Part shown: piece by piece, positions 8,310-17,076 of the stretch
How the letters are laid out: each line of letters opens with the position of its first letter
How positions within the stretch are numbered: position 1 is the first letter of the stretch
Assembly (NCBI GenBank): GCA_021647405.1
Contig: JAKIUU010000005.1
Coordinates: forward strand, 1-64,000
Length of the DNA stretch: 64,000 nt
DNA from: Flavobacteriaceae bacterium
GTDB lineage: Bacteria > Bacteroidota > Bacteroidia > Flavobacteriales > Flavobacteriaceae
Direction of reading: 5' to 3'
Notes under the pieces: generated by a model
The model's database searches: none
What the model was told of the DNA's origin: nothing
The model's input: the letters and a program-made list of their open reading frames with translations, nothing else
Position numbers and translations under genes: made by a program

Positions 8310-11222
8310 TTAAAAATCAATATTAACACCTAACACAAATGTTGAAGGCCTAGGATAAAAGTTATTGTCAATACCTCCTGAAATTTCAGGATCTAAGCCT
8401 TTATAATTGGTTATGGTAGCTACATTCTGTATAGAACCATAAAATCTTGCAGTAATATCCCCTTTATTTTTTAAGCGATAGCCCATTGTAATGTTGTCAA
8501 TCTTAAAGAAAGAGGCATTGCTGATAAAATGACTGCTCAATAGGTTCTTTTCAGTTGTGTTAACAAAACCGTTAACCAAAGAGCTTGCATGTAAATTTGT
8601 TAAGATACCATTGTCGGTGGCACGTCTTAAATAACCTGTACTAGAGGCTACGTTGTTGTAAACATAATTGCCTATGTTGGCTCTTGTTACAACATCTAAA
8701 TCCCAGTTTTTATATTCTAAATGCGTGTTGAAACCCATGATTACATTGGCATAAGGATCGTGATAGATGTACCTATCATTGTCATTAATAATGTTATCGC
8801 CATTTCTATCAACATAAGCACCTTCAATAGGATTGCCTGCACTGTCATAAACTTGTTGGTAAACCAAAAAGCTAAAAGGAGATTCTCCTTTGGTATGTGT
8901 TTGAATGTTGTTTCCAACACCGCCACTAATACCGCCTACTTGTTGAACAAAAGGAAGCTTGGTAACGGTATTGCCATTAAAAGCCACATTGTAATTTAAT
9001 GTCCATTTAAAGTTATCTGTTTTTACAGGGACAACACTTACAGAAAATTCTACTCCTTTGTTTTCCATATCGCCAATATTTTTAGAGATTTTGTTTCCAA
9101 AATTTGTAAAAGGGTCTATAAAGGCTTCGGCAATTAAGTTGTTTGTTTGTTTGATATAGGCATTTATTGAACCCGATATTCTTCTGTTATAAAAACTATA
9201 ATCCAAACCAATATTATAAGTTCTACCTACCTCCCATTTAAGATTTTCATTGACAGGTTCTGGTCTAAAGGTTTGCAAAAAACCTGTGCCAAATTGATAA
9301 TTGGCTGTTGATTGACTGCCCGTATAACTTGTTAGGAATTTATAATCGCCTAAGCCATTAACATTACCTACTTCGCCATAACCGATGCGCAATTTTAATT
9401 CGTCTATATTTTCAGATTTAAAGAAATCTTCTTTATCAATATTCCAAGCAAAAGCTACAGATGGAAAATACCCCCAACGGTCTTTTGGATTTAATTTTGA
9501 CGAAGCATCTGCTCTTACAGTAGCTGTTATTAAATATTTGCCTTTATAGCCATAATTTAACCTGCCAAAATACGATAACAACACATTTTTAGATTTATCT
9601 ATAAATTCATAAACATTGCCTGCTCTTTGTTTTTCACTGTCAGAATTAAAGTTATTAAATTCGAATGATTGGTAAGAATAACCCCCTACAACTGTCAGGT
9701 CATGAACGTCATTAAATGTCTTTTTATACGTAAGGTAAGTATCTAACAGATTGCTGGTCGCTTCTTGGGTAAAAGTATTTCTAGAACCCGGAAATGTAGT
9801 ATCCGATGTAGGCATAAATTTAGAAGTTACCGTTCTGCCACGACTGTTAGATTTGTCGTACCCAACATTTACTGTTGCTGTTAAATTAGGTAAAAACGGT
9901 AAATCATAATCAAATTTTGCATTGGCTATAACCCGTCTTACCTCGGCAGTATCATCTACCAAATTAAGTAAAGCAATGGGATTGGTACCTGCCAAATTTA
10001 ATTGGTAACCATCAGAGTCAACCCATGTAAAGAGATTTGCAAATCTCGCGCCTGAATTTGAATCATTTACAGATTGTGTTGGATCAAAGCCAACTGCTGC
10101 GCCAATGGCACCTCTGTTAGCAAAGGCATTTTCTGTGTACATGCCTCTGGCATTTAATTCAATTCTTAAATGATCGTCTAATAAGCTAGGCGAAAAATTT
10201 AATGAGGCTGTTGTGCGGTTAAAATTATCGCCTTTTAACACACCTTCTTGGTTTGAATTTCCTATAGAAAATCGCATTGGCACGCCAAAAGCACTGCCTA
10301 AGGCACTAAAAGAATTGTCAGTACCAACGGCCGTTGTATAAATCAGATTTTGCCAATTTGTATTGGCCGATCCTAAACGCCCAATGGCATCTGCATCACC
10401 GACTCTTGTAACCAAATCTGTAAATTGTGTTGCTGTAAGCACATCCACACGGTCATGTGTAGAAGATACTGTTGCCGAGGAGTTAAAGTTGAACCTAAAC
10501 TCGGTATCTTTCCCTTTTTTTGTTGTAATCAAAATAACACCATTGGCAGCTCTAGAGCCATAAATAGCGGTTGCAGAGGCGTCTTTTAAGACCACCATGC
10601 TTTCAATATCATTGGGATTGATAAGGTTTAAAGGATTTCTAGATCCTCCTACACCACCATTGTTTAAAGGAATTCCATCAACTACAATTAAAGGGGTTCT
10701 GTCTAAAGACAATGAACCAACACCTCTTATAATAATTTCTTGTCCATCGCCGGGAGCACCACTACCAGAAGTTACAGATACCCCTGCAATTTTCCCACTG
10801 ATAAGTTGCTGTGGCGAAACAACAGGTCCTTTGTTAAAATCTTTTGATGTAATTAAATCAACAGACCCTGTCAAATCCTCTTTTTTTACACTACCATAAC
10901 CAATAACCACAACTTCGTTTAAAGCTTGTGCGTCATCTTCAAGGCTAATGGTTATAAAACCACTTGAAGCAGAAACTTCTTGGGTTTTGAATCCTAAAAA
11001 TGAAAATACCAAAACAGCATTTTCATCTTTTACACTTAGGCTAAAAGCACCATCAAAATCGGTTGTTGTACCGTTTAAGGTTCCTTTAACTACAATATTT
11101 ACACCTGGCAAAGGTTGGCCGGTGGATTTTTCTATAACTTTACCTTTTACAGTCTGCTGTGCAAACATTGCAAAGGGCAATAGCATTAGAATACTTAAAA
11201 AAATAGACTTAAAATTTCTCAT
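8310..11222 (-). CDS. SusC-like TonB-dependent outer-membrane transporter
   Basis: A 970-residue SusC/RagA-family receptor with signal peptide (MRNFKSIFLSILMLLPFAMFAQ). A carboxypeptidase-like regulatory domain (about 24-100, GKVIEKSTGQPLPGVNIVV) is followed by a TonB-box-like segment (NEVVVIGYG). The plug domain (about 115-240) carries the family motifs GVGSLSLDRTPLIVVDGIP and DASATAIYGSRAANGVILITT, and the rest is a beta-barrel ending in Phe. With the SusD encoded next to it, it would import maltooligosaccharides using TonB energy. It is the first gene of the minus-strand operon and is divergent from the LacI-type regulator, with a LacI-type operator between them. Substrate assignment to alpha-glucans rests on the neighbouring enzymes. 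Confidence 0.95.
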   Translation of the reverse strand: MRNFKSIFLSILMLLPFAMFAQQTVKGKVIEKSTGQPLPGVNIVVKGTLNGTTTDFDGAFSLSVKDENAVLVFSFLGFKTQEVSASSGFITISLEDDAQALNEVVVIGYGSVKKEDLTGSVDLITSKDFNKGPVVSPQQLISGKIAGVSVTSGSGAPGDGQEIIIRGVGSLSLDRTPLIVVDGIPLNNGGVGGSRNPLNLINPNDIESMVVLKDASATAIYGSRAANGVILITTKKGKDTEFRFNFNSSATVSSTHDRVDVLTATQFTDLVTRVGDADAIGRLGSANTNWQNLIYTTAVGTDNSFSALGSAFGVPMRFSIGNSNQEGVLKGDNFNRTTASLNFSPSLLDDHLRIELNARGMYTENAFANRGAIGAAVGFDPTQSVNDSNSGARFANLFTWVDSDGYQLNLAGTNPIALLNLVDDTAEVRRVIANAKFDYDLPFLPNLTATVNVGYDKSNSRGRTVTSKFMPTSDTTFPGSRNTFTQEATSNLLDTYLTYKKTFNDVHDLTVVGGYSYQSFEFNNFNSDSEKQRAGNVYEFIDKSKNVLLSYFGRLNYGYKGKYLITATVRADASSKLNPKDRWGYFPSVAFAWNIDKEDFFKSENIDELKLRIGYGEVGNVNGLGDYKFLTSYTGSQSTANYQFGTGFLQTFRPEPVNENLKWEVGRTYNIGLDYSFYNRRISGSINAYIKQTNNLIAEAFIDPFTNFGNKISKNIGDMENKGVEFSVSVVPVKTDNFKWTLNYNVAFNGNTVTKLPFVQQVGGISGGVGNNIQTHTKGESPFSFLVYQQVYDSAGNPIEGAYVDRNGDNIINDNDRYIYHDPYANVIMGFNTHLEYKNWDLDVVTRANIGNYVYNNVASSTGYLRRATDNGILTNLHASSLVNGFVNTTEKNLLSSHFISNASFFKIDNITMGYRLKNKGDITARFYGSIQNVATITNYKGLDPEISGGIDNNFYPRPSTFVLGVNIDF

Positions 11223-11297
11223 GAATTTAAGGTTAATTAAAGTTTTAAAATTGTCAATTTAACTTACTAAGTTTCACATTTCACGTGCCGAAGATAT

Positions 11298-11336
11298 TAA
11301 TTTAACTTTATCTTAACATCAAGAAAAGTTAAATTA
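11298..11336. repeat. 12-bp inverted repeat in the susC-lacI intergenic region
   Basis: Arms 11298-11309 (TAATTTAACTTT) and 11325-11336 (AAAGTTAAATTA) are perfectly complementary with a 15-base loop. The core AATTTAACTT also occurs as a direct copy at 11256-11265. It lies just beside the LacI-type operator, between the two divergent starts, and may be a second regulator site or a structure in the susC leader. Confidence 0.55.
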
Positions 11337-11342
11337 GCAATT

Positions 11343-11358
11343 ACGAAACCGATTTCGT
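11343..11358. promoter_or_regulatory. LacI-family operator
   Basis: The 16-mer ACGAAACCGATTTCGT has perfectly complementary 6-base arms (ACGAAA/TTTCGT) around a central CG step, the usual architecture of LacI/GalR-family sites. It lies 85 bases upstream of the lacI-type gene and 120 upstream of susC. It is probably bound by the adjacent regulator and controls one or both directions. Confidence 0.75.
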
Positions 11359-11443
11359 GTTAAAAACTTTTGTATTTTGCATCATATTTTTAACCTATTG
11401 CTGTTATTACTTGCTGTAAAGAGCGCTATATATTTGATAATAA

Positions 11444-12475
11444 ATGAAGTCTAGAATTACCATAAAAGATATTGCCAGAGAGTTAAGTGTTTCTACCTCC
11501 ACAGTTTCAAAAGCGCTAAAAGACAGCCATGAAATTAGCGAATCTACCAAAGCAAAAATTAAAGCTTTTGCCGATTTTTATCACTACAAACCCAACAGTT
11601 TGGCATTAAAATTACGCAATCAAAAAACACAAGTTATAGGGATTATAATTCCCGAAATAGTACATCATTTTTTTTCGAGGGTTATTAGCGGCATAGAAAA
11701 AGTTGCCAATCAACATGGTTATAATGTTATGATTTGTGTTTCTAATGAGTCTTACGACAAAGAGCTTTTAAACATTGAAATGTTGGCCAATGGCAGTGTG
11801 GATGGTTTGCTTATTTCTTTGTCTAAAGAAACCCAAAAAATAAAAGATTTTAAACATTTTGATGAGTTGATTGAGAACAACCTGCCTTTTGTGCTGTTTG
11901 ACCGCATAGAAAAAACCATAAATTGTGATAAAATTATAATTGATGATGAAGGAGGGGCTTATAGAGCCACTAAATATTTGATAGAAAAAGGATGTAAGAA
12001 AATAGCCTTGATAACCACTCCAGCGTATGTTACAGTTGGCGAGTCAAGAAAAATGGGTTATATAAAAGCCCACCAGAAACACGGCATAAATGTGGCGGAA
12101 TCTTTAGTGATAAAAATTGACAAAGATGATGATGACCACGATGCTATTTACGCCCTAATAAAAAAATTAATTTTTGTTAAAAACCCGCCCGATGGCATAT
12201 TCGCTGTGAACGAACTATATGCAGCCTTGGCAATGAAAGTGTCTAAAGAAAGAGGTCTGCGCATACCCCAAGATATCGAAATAATTGGCTTTACAGATGG
12301 CATCATTTCAGAGTTTTCTTCACCCGCTTTAACAACAGTAGCTCAACATGGTTACACAATGGGCAAGCACGCTGCCGAAATGCTTATCAATAGAATTGAA
12401 AACAAAGCCAATGGCAATTTTCAAACCGAAGTCATTTCAACCGACTTAAAATTTAGAGAATCAACTCTTAATTAA
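11444..12475 (+). CDS. LacI/GalR-family transcriptional regulator of the starch locus
   Basis: A 343-residue one-component regulator. Residues 4-60 are the LacI helix-turn-helix and hinge (ITIKDIARELSVSTSTVSKAL, then YKPNSLALKLR). Residues 62-343 are the periplasmic-binding-protein-like effector domain, with IGIIIPEIVHHFFSRVISGIE and the typical VLFDRIEKTINCDKIIIDDE segment. It is encoded between the susCDE block and the maltose operon, divergent from the former and co-directional with the latter. The obvious targets are the operator at 11343 and possibly sites before the transporter gene. Bacteroides uses the membrane regulator SusR instead; LacI-type control of maltodextrin loci is common in flavobacteria. 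The effector is probably a maltose-related sugar, but this is inferred. Confidence 0.93.
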   Translation: MKSRITIKDIARELSVSTSTVSKALKDSHEISESTKAKIKAFADFYHYKPNSLALKLRNQKTQVIGIIIPEIVHHFFSRVISGIEKVANQHGYNVMICVSNESYDKELLNIEMLANGSVDGLLISLSKETQKIKDFKHFDELIENNLPFVLFDRIEKTINCDKIIIDDEGGAYRATKYLIEKGCKKIALITTPAYVTVGESRKMGYIKAHQKHGINVAESLVIKIDKDDDDHDAIYALIKKLIFVKNPPDGIFAVNELYAALAMKVSKERGLRIPQDIEIIGFTDGIISEFSSPALTTVAQHGYTMGKHAAEMLINRIENKANGNFQTEVISTDLKFRESTLN

Positions 12476-12503
12476 AGATTCTTTTATTTTTAAAATATTT
12501 TTA

Positions 12504-12550
12504 TATCTTTACGCCCTAGTAATAAGAACTTATTACGTTTCACACTTCAC
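12504..12550 (+). promoter_or_regulatory. Candidate promoter and operator region of the maltose operon
   Basis: TATCTTTA at 12504-12511 matches the Bacteroidetes -7 box TAnnTTTG at seven of eight positions. Immediately after it lies an inverted repeat with perfect 8-bp arms, GTAATAAG-AA-CTTATTAC (12519-12536). The following GTTTCACACTTCAC (12537-12550) differs by one base from GTTTCACATTTCAC at 11271-11284 in the susC-lacI region. The position suggests control of the transporter operon, but no binding protein is known. Confidence 0.45.
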
Positions 12551-12564
12551 AAAAATAGCTATTT

Positions 12565-12583
12565 AAAAGGCGTAATGCCTTTT
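12565..12583 (+). repeat. Hairpin in the leader of the maltose operon
   Basis: AAAAGGC (12565-12571) and GCCTTTT (12577-12583) are perfect 7-bp arms around the loop GTAAT. It lies 90 bases after the regulator stop and 93 bases before the transporter start. It could be a weak terminator for the regulator gene or a leader structure of the transporter mRNA. Confidence 0.5.
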
Positions 12584-12676
12584 GGGTGCTTATGTATTAC
12601 ATCAAAATTTAACAAAATTTGGTTTAAAATTACTTTAGACATCTATTTAAGGATGTTGTTAATGTAAATATAAATT

Positions 12677-14053
12677 ATGAAAAAAAGACATCTCAGTTTT
12701 TGGGAGATCTGGAACATGAGTTTTGGATTTCTCGGAATACAATTTGGGTTTGCCTTACAGGGCGGATTCATGTCGCGTATATTTCAAACGCTTGGCGCCG
12801 AAAAAGAGTCAATTCCGATTCTTTGGATAGCGGCTCCTTTAACAGGCCTGCTAATTCAACCAATTATAGGTTACATGAGTGACCGCACTTGGAGTGTCAG
12901 ATGGGGCCGCCGAAGACCGTATTTTTTGGTAGGGGCTATTTTGAGTTCTGTCGCGTTGGTATTTGTACCACATTCTCCAACGCTTTGGATAGCTGCCGGA
13001 TTTTTATGGATTCTTGATGCGTCTATAAATATCTCTATGGAGCCTTTTCGCGCTTTGGTAGCAGATAAATTACCAGATTCACAAAGATCAAATGGCTTTG
13101 TTATTCAAACTTTAATCATAGGTATTGGCACATGGGTGGCAAGTAACTTACCTTGGTTTATTTCAAAATTAGGCGTGAGCGATGAGGCTCCAATGGGTGT
13201 TGTGCCAATGTCTGTAAAAATTGCTTTTGCAATTGGCGCAATGGTTTTTCTTTCAAGTATTTTATTTACAATTTTTACAACCACAGAATATCCACCAGAG
13301 GATATGTCAGAATTTGAGAAAGAGAAACAAAAGAAGAACCGTTTTTTTAGAGATATTTATGAGAATATAAGCGGGATGCCAACCACAATGAAAAGATTGG
13401 GTGTTATTCAATTTTTTAGCTGGTTTGCATTTTTCACGATGTGGAGTATGGCAAATCCAGCCCTAACAGAACATGTGTTTAACGCCCCTGCGCCAATTGA
13501 GAGCGCTTATAATATGGCTATAACAGCACAAGCTGAAGCTTTTAATGTAGCCAATACAGCTTTCCAAAAAGCCTCAAACTTAGTAGGTTCTTACATGGGG
13601 GTTTATGGCTTGTCTTCAATGGTTTTTGCACTAATTTTGACTTTTTATACCACCCGAAGGAGAATTAACAGGAAACTTGTACACATGGGCTCATTAATTC
13701 TTGGCGGAATTGGTTTTATATCGATGTATTTTATTCCCTCTCCTCAGTATTTGGCAATATCATTTGCCTTAGTAGGCTTGTCTTGGGGAAGTATTTTATC
13801 GATGCCTTACGCCATGCTGTCAAGTGCTGTTGACCCTAAAAAAATGGGTGTTATTATGGGAATCTTTAACATGTTTATTGTAATTCCTCAAATAATTGCG
13901 GCCATAGGAGGTATCAATTTTATATCTCATCTTTTAGGAAACGATTCTATTAATGCCATGATAGTTGCTGGAGTAAGTTTAATAATTGCTGGGCTAAGTA
14001 ACTTTTTAATAACCAATAAAAATGCGATATCCTATCAAAAGGTTAGCGATTAA
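12677..14053 (+). CDS. MFS maltose/maltodextrin transporter (SLC45-like)
   Basis: A 458-residue inner-membrane protein with about 12 hydrophobic segments. It has the major-facilitator signature between helices 2 and 3 (GYMSDRTWSVRWGRRRPYFLVG) and opens with FWEIWNMSFGFLGIQFGFALQ, a sequence seen in bacterial relatives of sucrose/maltose symporters. An extended loop around residues 265-310, rich in Ala and polar residues, separates the two six-helix halves. As the first gene of the plus-strand operon, followed by beta-phosphoglucomutase and maltose phosphorylase, it most likely imports maltose into the cytoplasm with H+ or Na+. The exact substrate is inferred from context. Confidence 0.88.
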   Translation: MKKRHLSFWEIWNMSFGFLGIQFGFALQGGFMSRIFQTLGAEKESIPILWIAAPLTGLLIQPIIGYMSDRTWSVRWGRRRPYFLVGAILSSVALVFVPHSPTLWIAAGFLWILDASINISMEPFRALVADKLPDSQRSNGFVIQTLIIGIGTWVASNLPWFISKLGVSDEAPMGVVPMSVKIAFAIGAMVFLSSILFTIFTTTEYPPEDMSEFEKEKQKKNRFFRDIYENISGMPTTMKRLGVIQFFSWFAFFTMWSMANPALTEHVFNAPAPIESAYNMAITAQAEAFNVANTAFQKASNLVGSYMGVYGLSSMVFALILTFYTTRRRINRKLVHMGSLILGGIGFISMYFIPSPQYLAISFALVGLSWGSILSMPYAMLSSAVDPKKMGVIMGIFNMFIVIPQIIAAIGGINFISHLLGNDSINAMIVAGVSLIIAGLSNFLITNKNAISYQKVSD

Positions 14054-14065
14054 CTCTAGTAAATA

Positions 14066-14725
14066 ATGTTTAAAGCTGTAATTTTTGATTTAGATGGTGT
14101 TATAGTCGACACAGCAAAATACCATTTTGAGGCTTGGAATGAACTGGCCAAAAAATTAGGATTTGAGATAACGACACATCAAAATGAGCAATTAAAAGGT
14201 GTGAGTCGTATAAAATCATTAGACATTATTTTAGAATGGGGTCATATAGATTTAACTCAGGAACAAAAAGACATATTGTTAATTCAAAAAAACAAAACCT
14301 ATTTAGAATTTATAAACAGGCTTGATAAATCTGATATTTTACCAGAGATAGTTAATGTTCTAAATTATTTAAAATCAAACAATACCGCTATAGCCTTGGG
14401 TTCGGCAAGTAAAAATGCCCTTCCTATTTTAGAAAAACTGGGAATAAAATCCCTGTTTGATGCCATTGTTGATGGTACTGTGGTTGAGAAAGCCAAACCA
14501 AATCCAGAGGTTTTTCTAAAAGCTGCAAATAAGTTGGGTGTTGCGCCAAAAGATTGCATTGTAATTGAAGATGCCAGAGCGGGTGTTGAAGCAGCCAACA
14601 GTGCAAAAATGCTGAGTGTAGGTATTGGCAGTAAAGAGGTTTTAAGCAATGCAAATTATATATTAGAAGACACGTCTAAATTGTCTGAAAAGTTTTTAGA
14701 CAGCTTATTAAAAAATGAAAAATGA
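14066..14725 (+). CDS. pgmB: Beta-phosphoglucomutase
   Basis: A 219-residue cytoplasmic HAD-superfamily enzyme that interconverts beta-glucose-1-phosphate and glucose-6-phosphate. Motif I is FDLDGVIVDTA (nucleophile Asp8, acid/base Asp10), followed by the helical cap. The GSASKNA serine is motif II, the Lys of EKAKPNPEVF is motif III, and VIEDARAGVEAA is motif IV. Length and motifs match the family. It overlaps the next gene by four bases (ATGA at 14722), so it is translationally coupled to maltose phosphorylase, whose product it consumes. This pairing makes the assignment firm. Confidence 0.95.
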   Translation: MFKAVIFDLDGVIVDTAKYHFEAWNELAKKLGFEITTHQNEQLKGVSRIKSLDIILEWGHIDLTQEQKDILLIQKNKTYLEFINRLDKSDILPEIVNVLNYLKSNNTAIALGSASKNALPILEKLGIKSLFDAIVDGTVVEKAKPNPEVFLKAANKLGVAPKDCIVIEDARAGVEAANSAKMLSVGIGSKEVLSNANYILEDTSKLSEKFLDSLLKNEK

Positions 14726-17025
14726 ATAAAGATTTTATAGTTCCTAACGCGTGGTCAATTATTGTAGACCATTTTAATAAAGCAGATGTTTCGGCCTCCG
14801 AAAGTATTTTTAGTTTGGGGAACGGCGTTATGGGACAACGCGCCAATTTTGAAGAAAAATATTCTGGCAACTCTCTGCAGGGGAGTTATATAGGCGGTAT
14901 ATATTATCCTGATAAAACACGTGTAGGTTGGTGGAAAAATGGTTATCCTGAGTATTTTGCCAAAGTTTTAAATGCGCCAAATTGGATTGGGATTAATGTA
15001 AAAGTTAACAAGCAAACTTTAGATTTAAACACCTGCGAAGTGACTTCTTTTTATCAAGAACTCAATATGAAAGAAGGGTGGTTAGAACGCACATTTACAG
15101 CTGTTTTGCCAAATGAAAATCAAATAAAGATTACTTCTAAACGCTTTTTAAGTTTAAGATATAATGAAATTGGCGCCATAAAATATAGCCTTACCCCTTT
15201 AAATTTTGATGGAGAAATAAGTCTTTCTCCTTATATTGATGCAGGTATTGTCAATCAAGATGCCAATTACGACGAGTATTTTTGGAAAGTATTAGACAGC
15301 GTTGTTTCAACAAACAGTGCTGCCATCACTTCAAAAACCCTCAAAACAAATTTTTATGTTTGTACAGCTATGGCAATAGCTTTAAAATTAAACAACGAAC
15401 CTCTTATATTAAAACAAACCACAGTAACCAAATCAAAAAAAGTAAAACTTAAATACACCCAACAAGTCACCCAAAATCAAACCTTAACCTTATACAAGTA
15501 CGGTACTTATGTTCAATCTATGAACCATAAGAAGAATGCGCTTTTAAAAGTGGCAAAATCTAATTTACAACAGGCAAGCGAAATAGGCTTCGAAGGTTTA
15601 TTAGCACTTCAAAAAGAAGATTGGGCTGCCATTTGGCATACGGCCGATATTAAAATAGAAGGCGATGTAAAAGCACAGCAAGCCATACGTTTCAATATCT
15701 TTCAATTAAACCAAACCTATTTAGGCGAAGATGCCCGTTTAAACATCGGACCAAAAGGCTTTACTGGCGAAAAATATGGCGGCAGTACCTATTGGGACAC
15801 CGAAGCGTATTGTATTCCGTTTTATATGGCTACAAAAGACAAACATGTTGCTAAGAACCTGTTGTTATACCGTTACAATCATCTTGAAAAAGCGATAAAG
15901 AACGCTGAAAAATTAGGCTTTACTAATGGCGCAGCCTTGTACCCTATGGTTACCATGAATGGTGAAGAATGCCATAATGAATGGGAGATTACCTTTGAAG
16001 AAATTCACCGCAATGGCGCTATGGTTTACGGCATATACAACTATGTAAACTACACAGGCGATTATGCGTATATTCCAAAATTTGGCTTAGAAGTAATGAT
16101 AGCCGTAGCGCGGTTTTGGTACCAACGCGCTACTTTTTCTAAAGACAAAAACAAATATGTTATTTTAGGGGTTACAGGGCCTAACGAGTACGAAAATAAT
16201 GTAAATAATAACTTTTACACCAATTATTTAGCGCAATGGTGTATCAATTTTACTTTAGAAAATATAGCAAAATTAAAAACCGATTATTCAGCCGACTTTG
16301 AGCGTGTTTTTACAAAGACAAAACTCAGCACAAATGAGTTGGAACAAATGCGCGAAGTAGCCCAAAATATTTACCTGCCTTACAGTAAGGACTACGGTGT
16401 GTTTTTACAACAAGACAATTTTTTAGACAAAGAAATTATACCCACAAGTTTTTTACCCAAATCGCAACGCCCCATAAACCAACATTGGTCTTGGGACAGA
16501 ATTTTACGGTCTTGTTATATAAAACAAGCCGATGTATTGCAAGGCATTTACTTATTTGAAAACAATTTTGATACGGAATCAATTGCCAAACATTTTGATT
16601 TTTACGAACCTTTAACCGTACACGAATCTTCTTTATCGCCCTGTATTCACACCATTTTGGCTGCTAAAATTAACCGGATTGACAAAGCCTACGAAATGTA
16701 TTTGCGCACCGCCCGTTTAGATTTAGACGATTACAATCACGAGGTTGCAGAGGGCTGTCACATTACAAGTATGGCAGGCACTTGGATGGCTATTGTGCAA
16801 GGGTTTGGGGGTATGCGCACATTTGACAACACACTGGCTTTTAATCCACAAATACCAAGTCAATGGCAGTCTTATTCGTTTACTATAAACTATAGAGGTT
16901 GTATTTTAAATGTACACAAGAGTCACACAGAGTGTGTTTTTACAAATGAATCTAACGCATCTATCACGATAGAAGTTTCTGGCGAAAAAGTAGAAGTGTT
17001 GCCAAATACCTTGGTTAAAATTTGA
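14722..17025 (+). CDS. GH65 maltose phosphorylase
   Basis: A 767-residue cytoplasmic enzyme (no signal peptide) that splits maltose with phosphate into glucose and beta-glucose-1-phosphate. It has the GH65 layout: N-terminal beta-sandwich (about 10-270), helical linker, (alpha/alpha)6 barrel (about 310-690) and a small C-terminal beta domain. The catalytic acid is probably Glu489 in GVTGPNEYENN. MNGEECHNEWEITFEEIHRN at about 412-431 is characteristic of the maltose-phosphorylase branch. It is coupled by ATGA overlap to pgmB and lies downstream of the transporter. Trehalose or kojibiose phosphorylase is less likely given the starch locus. Confidence 0.93.
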   Translation: MNKDFIVPNAWSIIVDHFNKADVSASESIFSLGNGVMGQRANFEEKYSGNSLQGSYIGGIYYPDKTRVGWWKNGYPEYFAKVLNAPNWIGINVKVNKQTLDLNTCEVTSFYQELNMKEGWLERTFTAVLPNENQIKITSKRFLSLRYNEIGAIKYSLTPLNFDGEISLSPYIDAGIVNQDANYDEYFWKVLDSVVSTNSAAITSKTLKTNFYVCTAMAIALKLNNEPLILKQTTVTKSKKVKLKYTQQVTQNQTLTLYKYGTYVQSMNHKKNALLKVAKSNLQQASEIGFEGLLALQKEDWAAIWHTADIKIEGDVKAQQAIRFNIFQLNQTYLGEDARLNIGPKGFTGEKYGGSTYWDTEAYCIPFYMATKDKHVAKNLLLYRYNHLEKAIKNAEKLGFTNGAALYPMVTMNGEECHNEWEITFEEIHRNGAMVYGIYNYVNYTGDYAYIPKFGLEVMIAVARFWYQRATFSKDKNKYVILGVTGPNEYENNVNNNFYTNYLAQWCINFTLENIAKLKTDYSADFERVFTKTKLSTNELEQMREVAQNIYLPYSKDYGVFLQQDNFLDKEIIPTSFLPKSQRPINQHWSWDRILRSCYIKQADVLQGIYLFENNFDTESIAKHFDFYEPLTVHESSLSPCIHTILAAKINRIDKAYEMYLRTARLDLDDYNHEVAEGCHITSMAGTWMAIVQGFGGMRTFDNTLAFNPQIPSQWQSYSFTINYRGCILNVHKSHTECVFTNESNASITIEVSGEKVEVLPNTLVKI

Positions 17026-17076
17026 GGGCATTTGTGAAAGGTGTAAATTTATAGCTTTTAATCTATAATTATCAAT

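Noticed and set aside
8297..8329. Longer susD start beginning upstream of the lipoprotein signal
   Set aside because: It overlaps the susC stop and puts a polar stretch before the signal peptide; the ATG at 8296 gives a clean lipobox.
14365..14870. Several minus-strand frames opposite pgmB and maltose phosphorylase
   Set aside because: They mirror strongly supported enzymes on the plus strand and have biased, repetitive composition.
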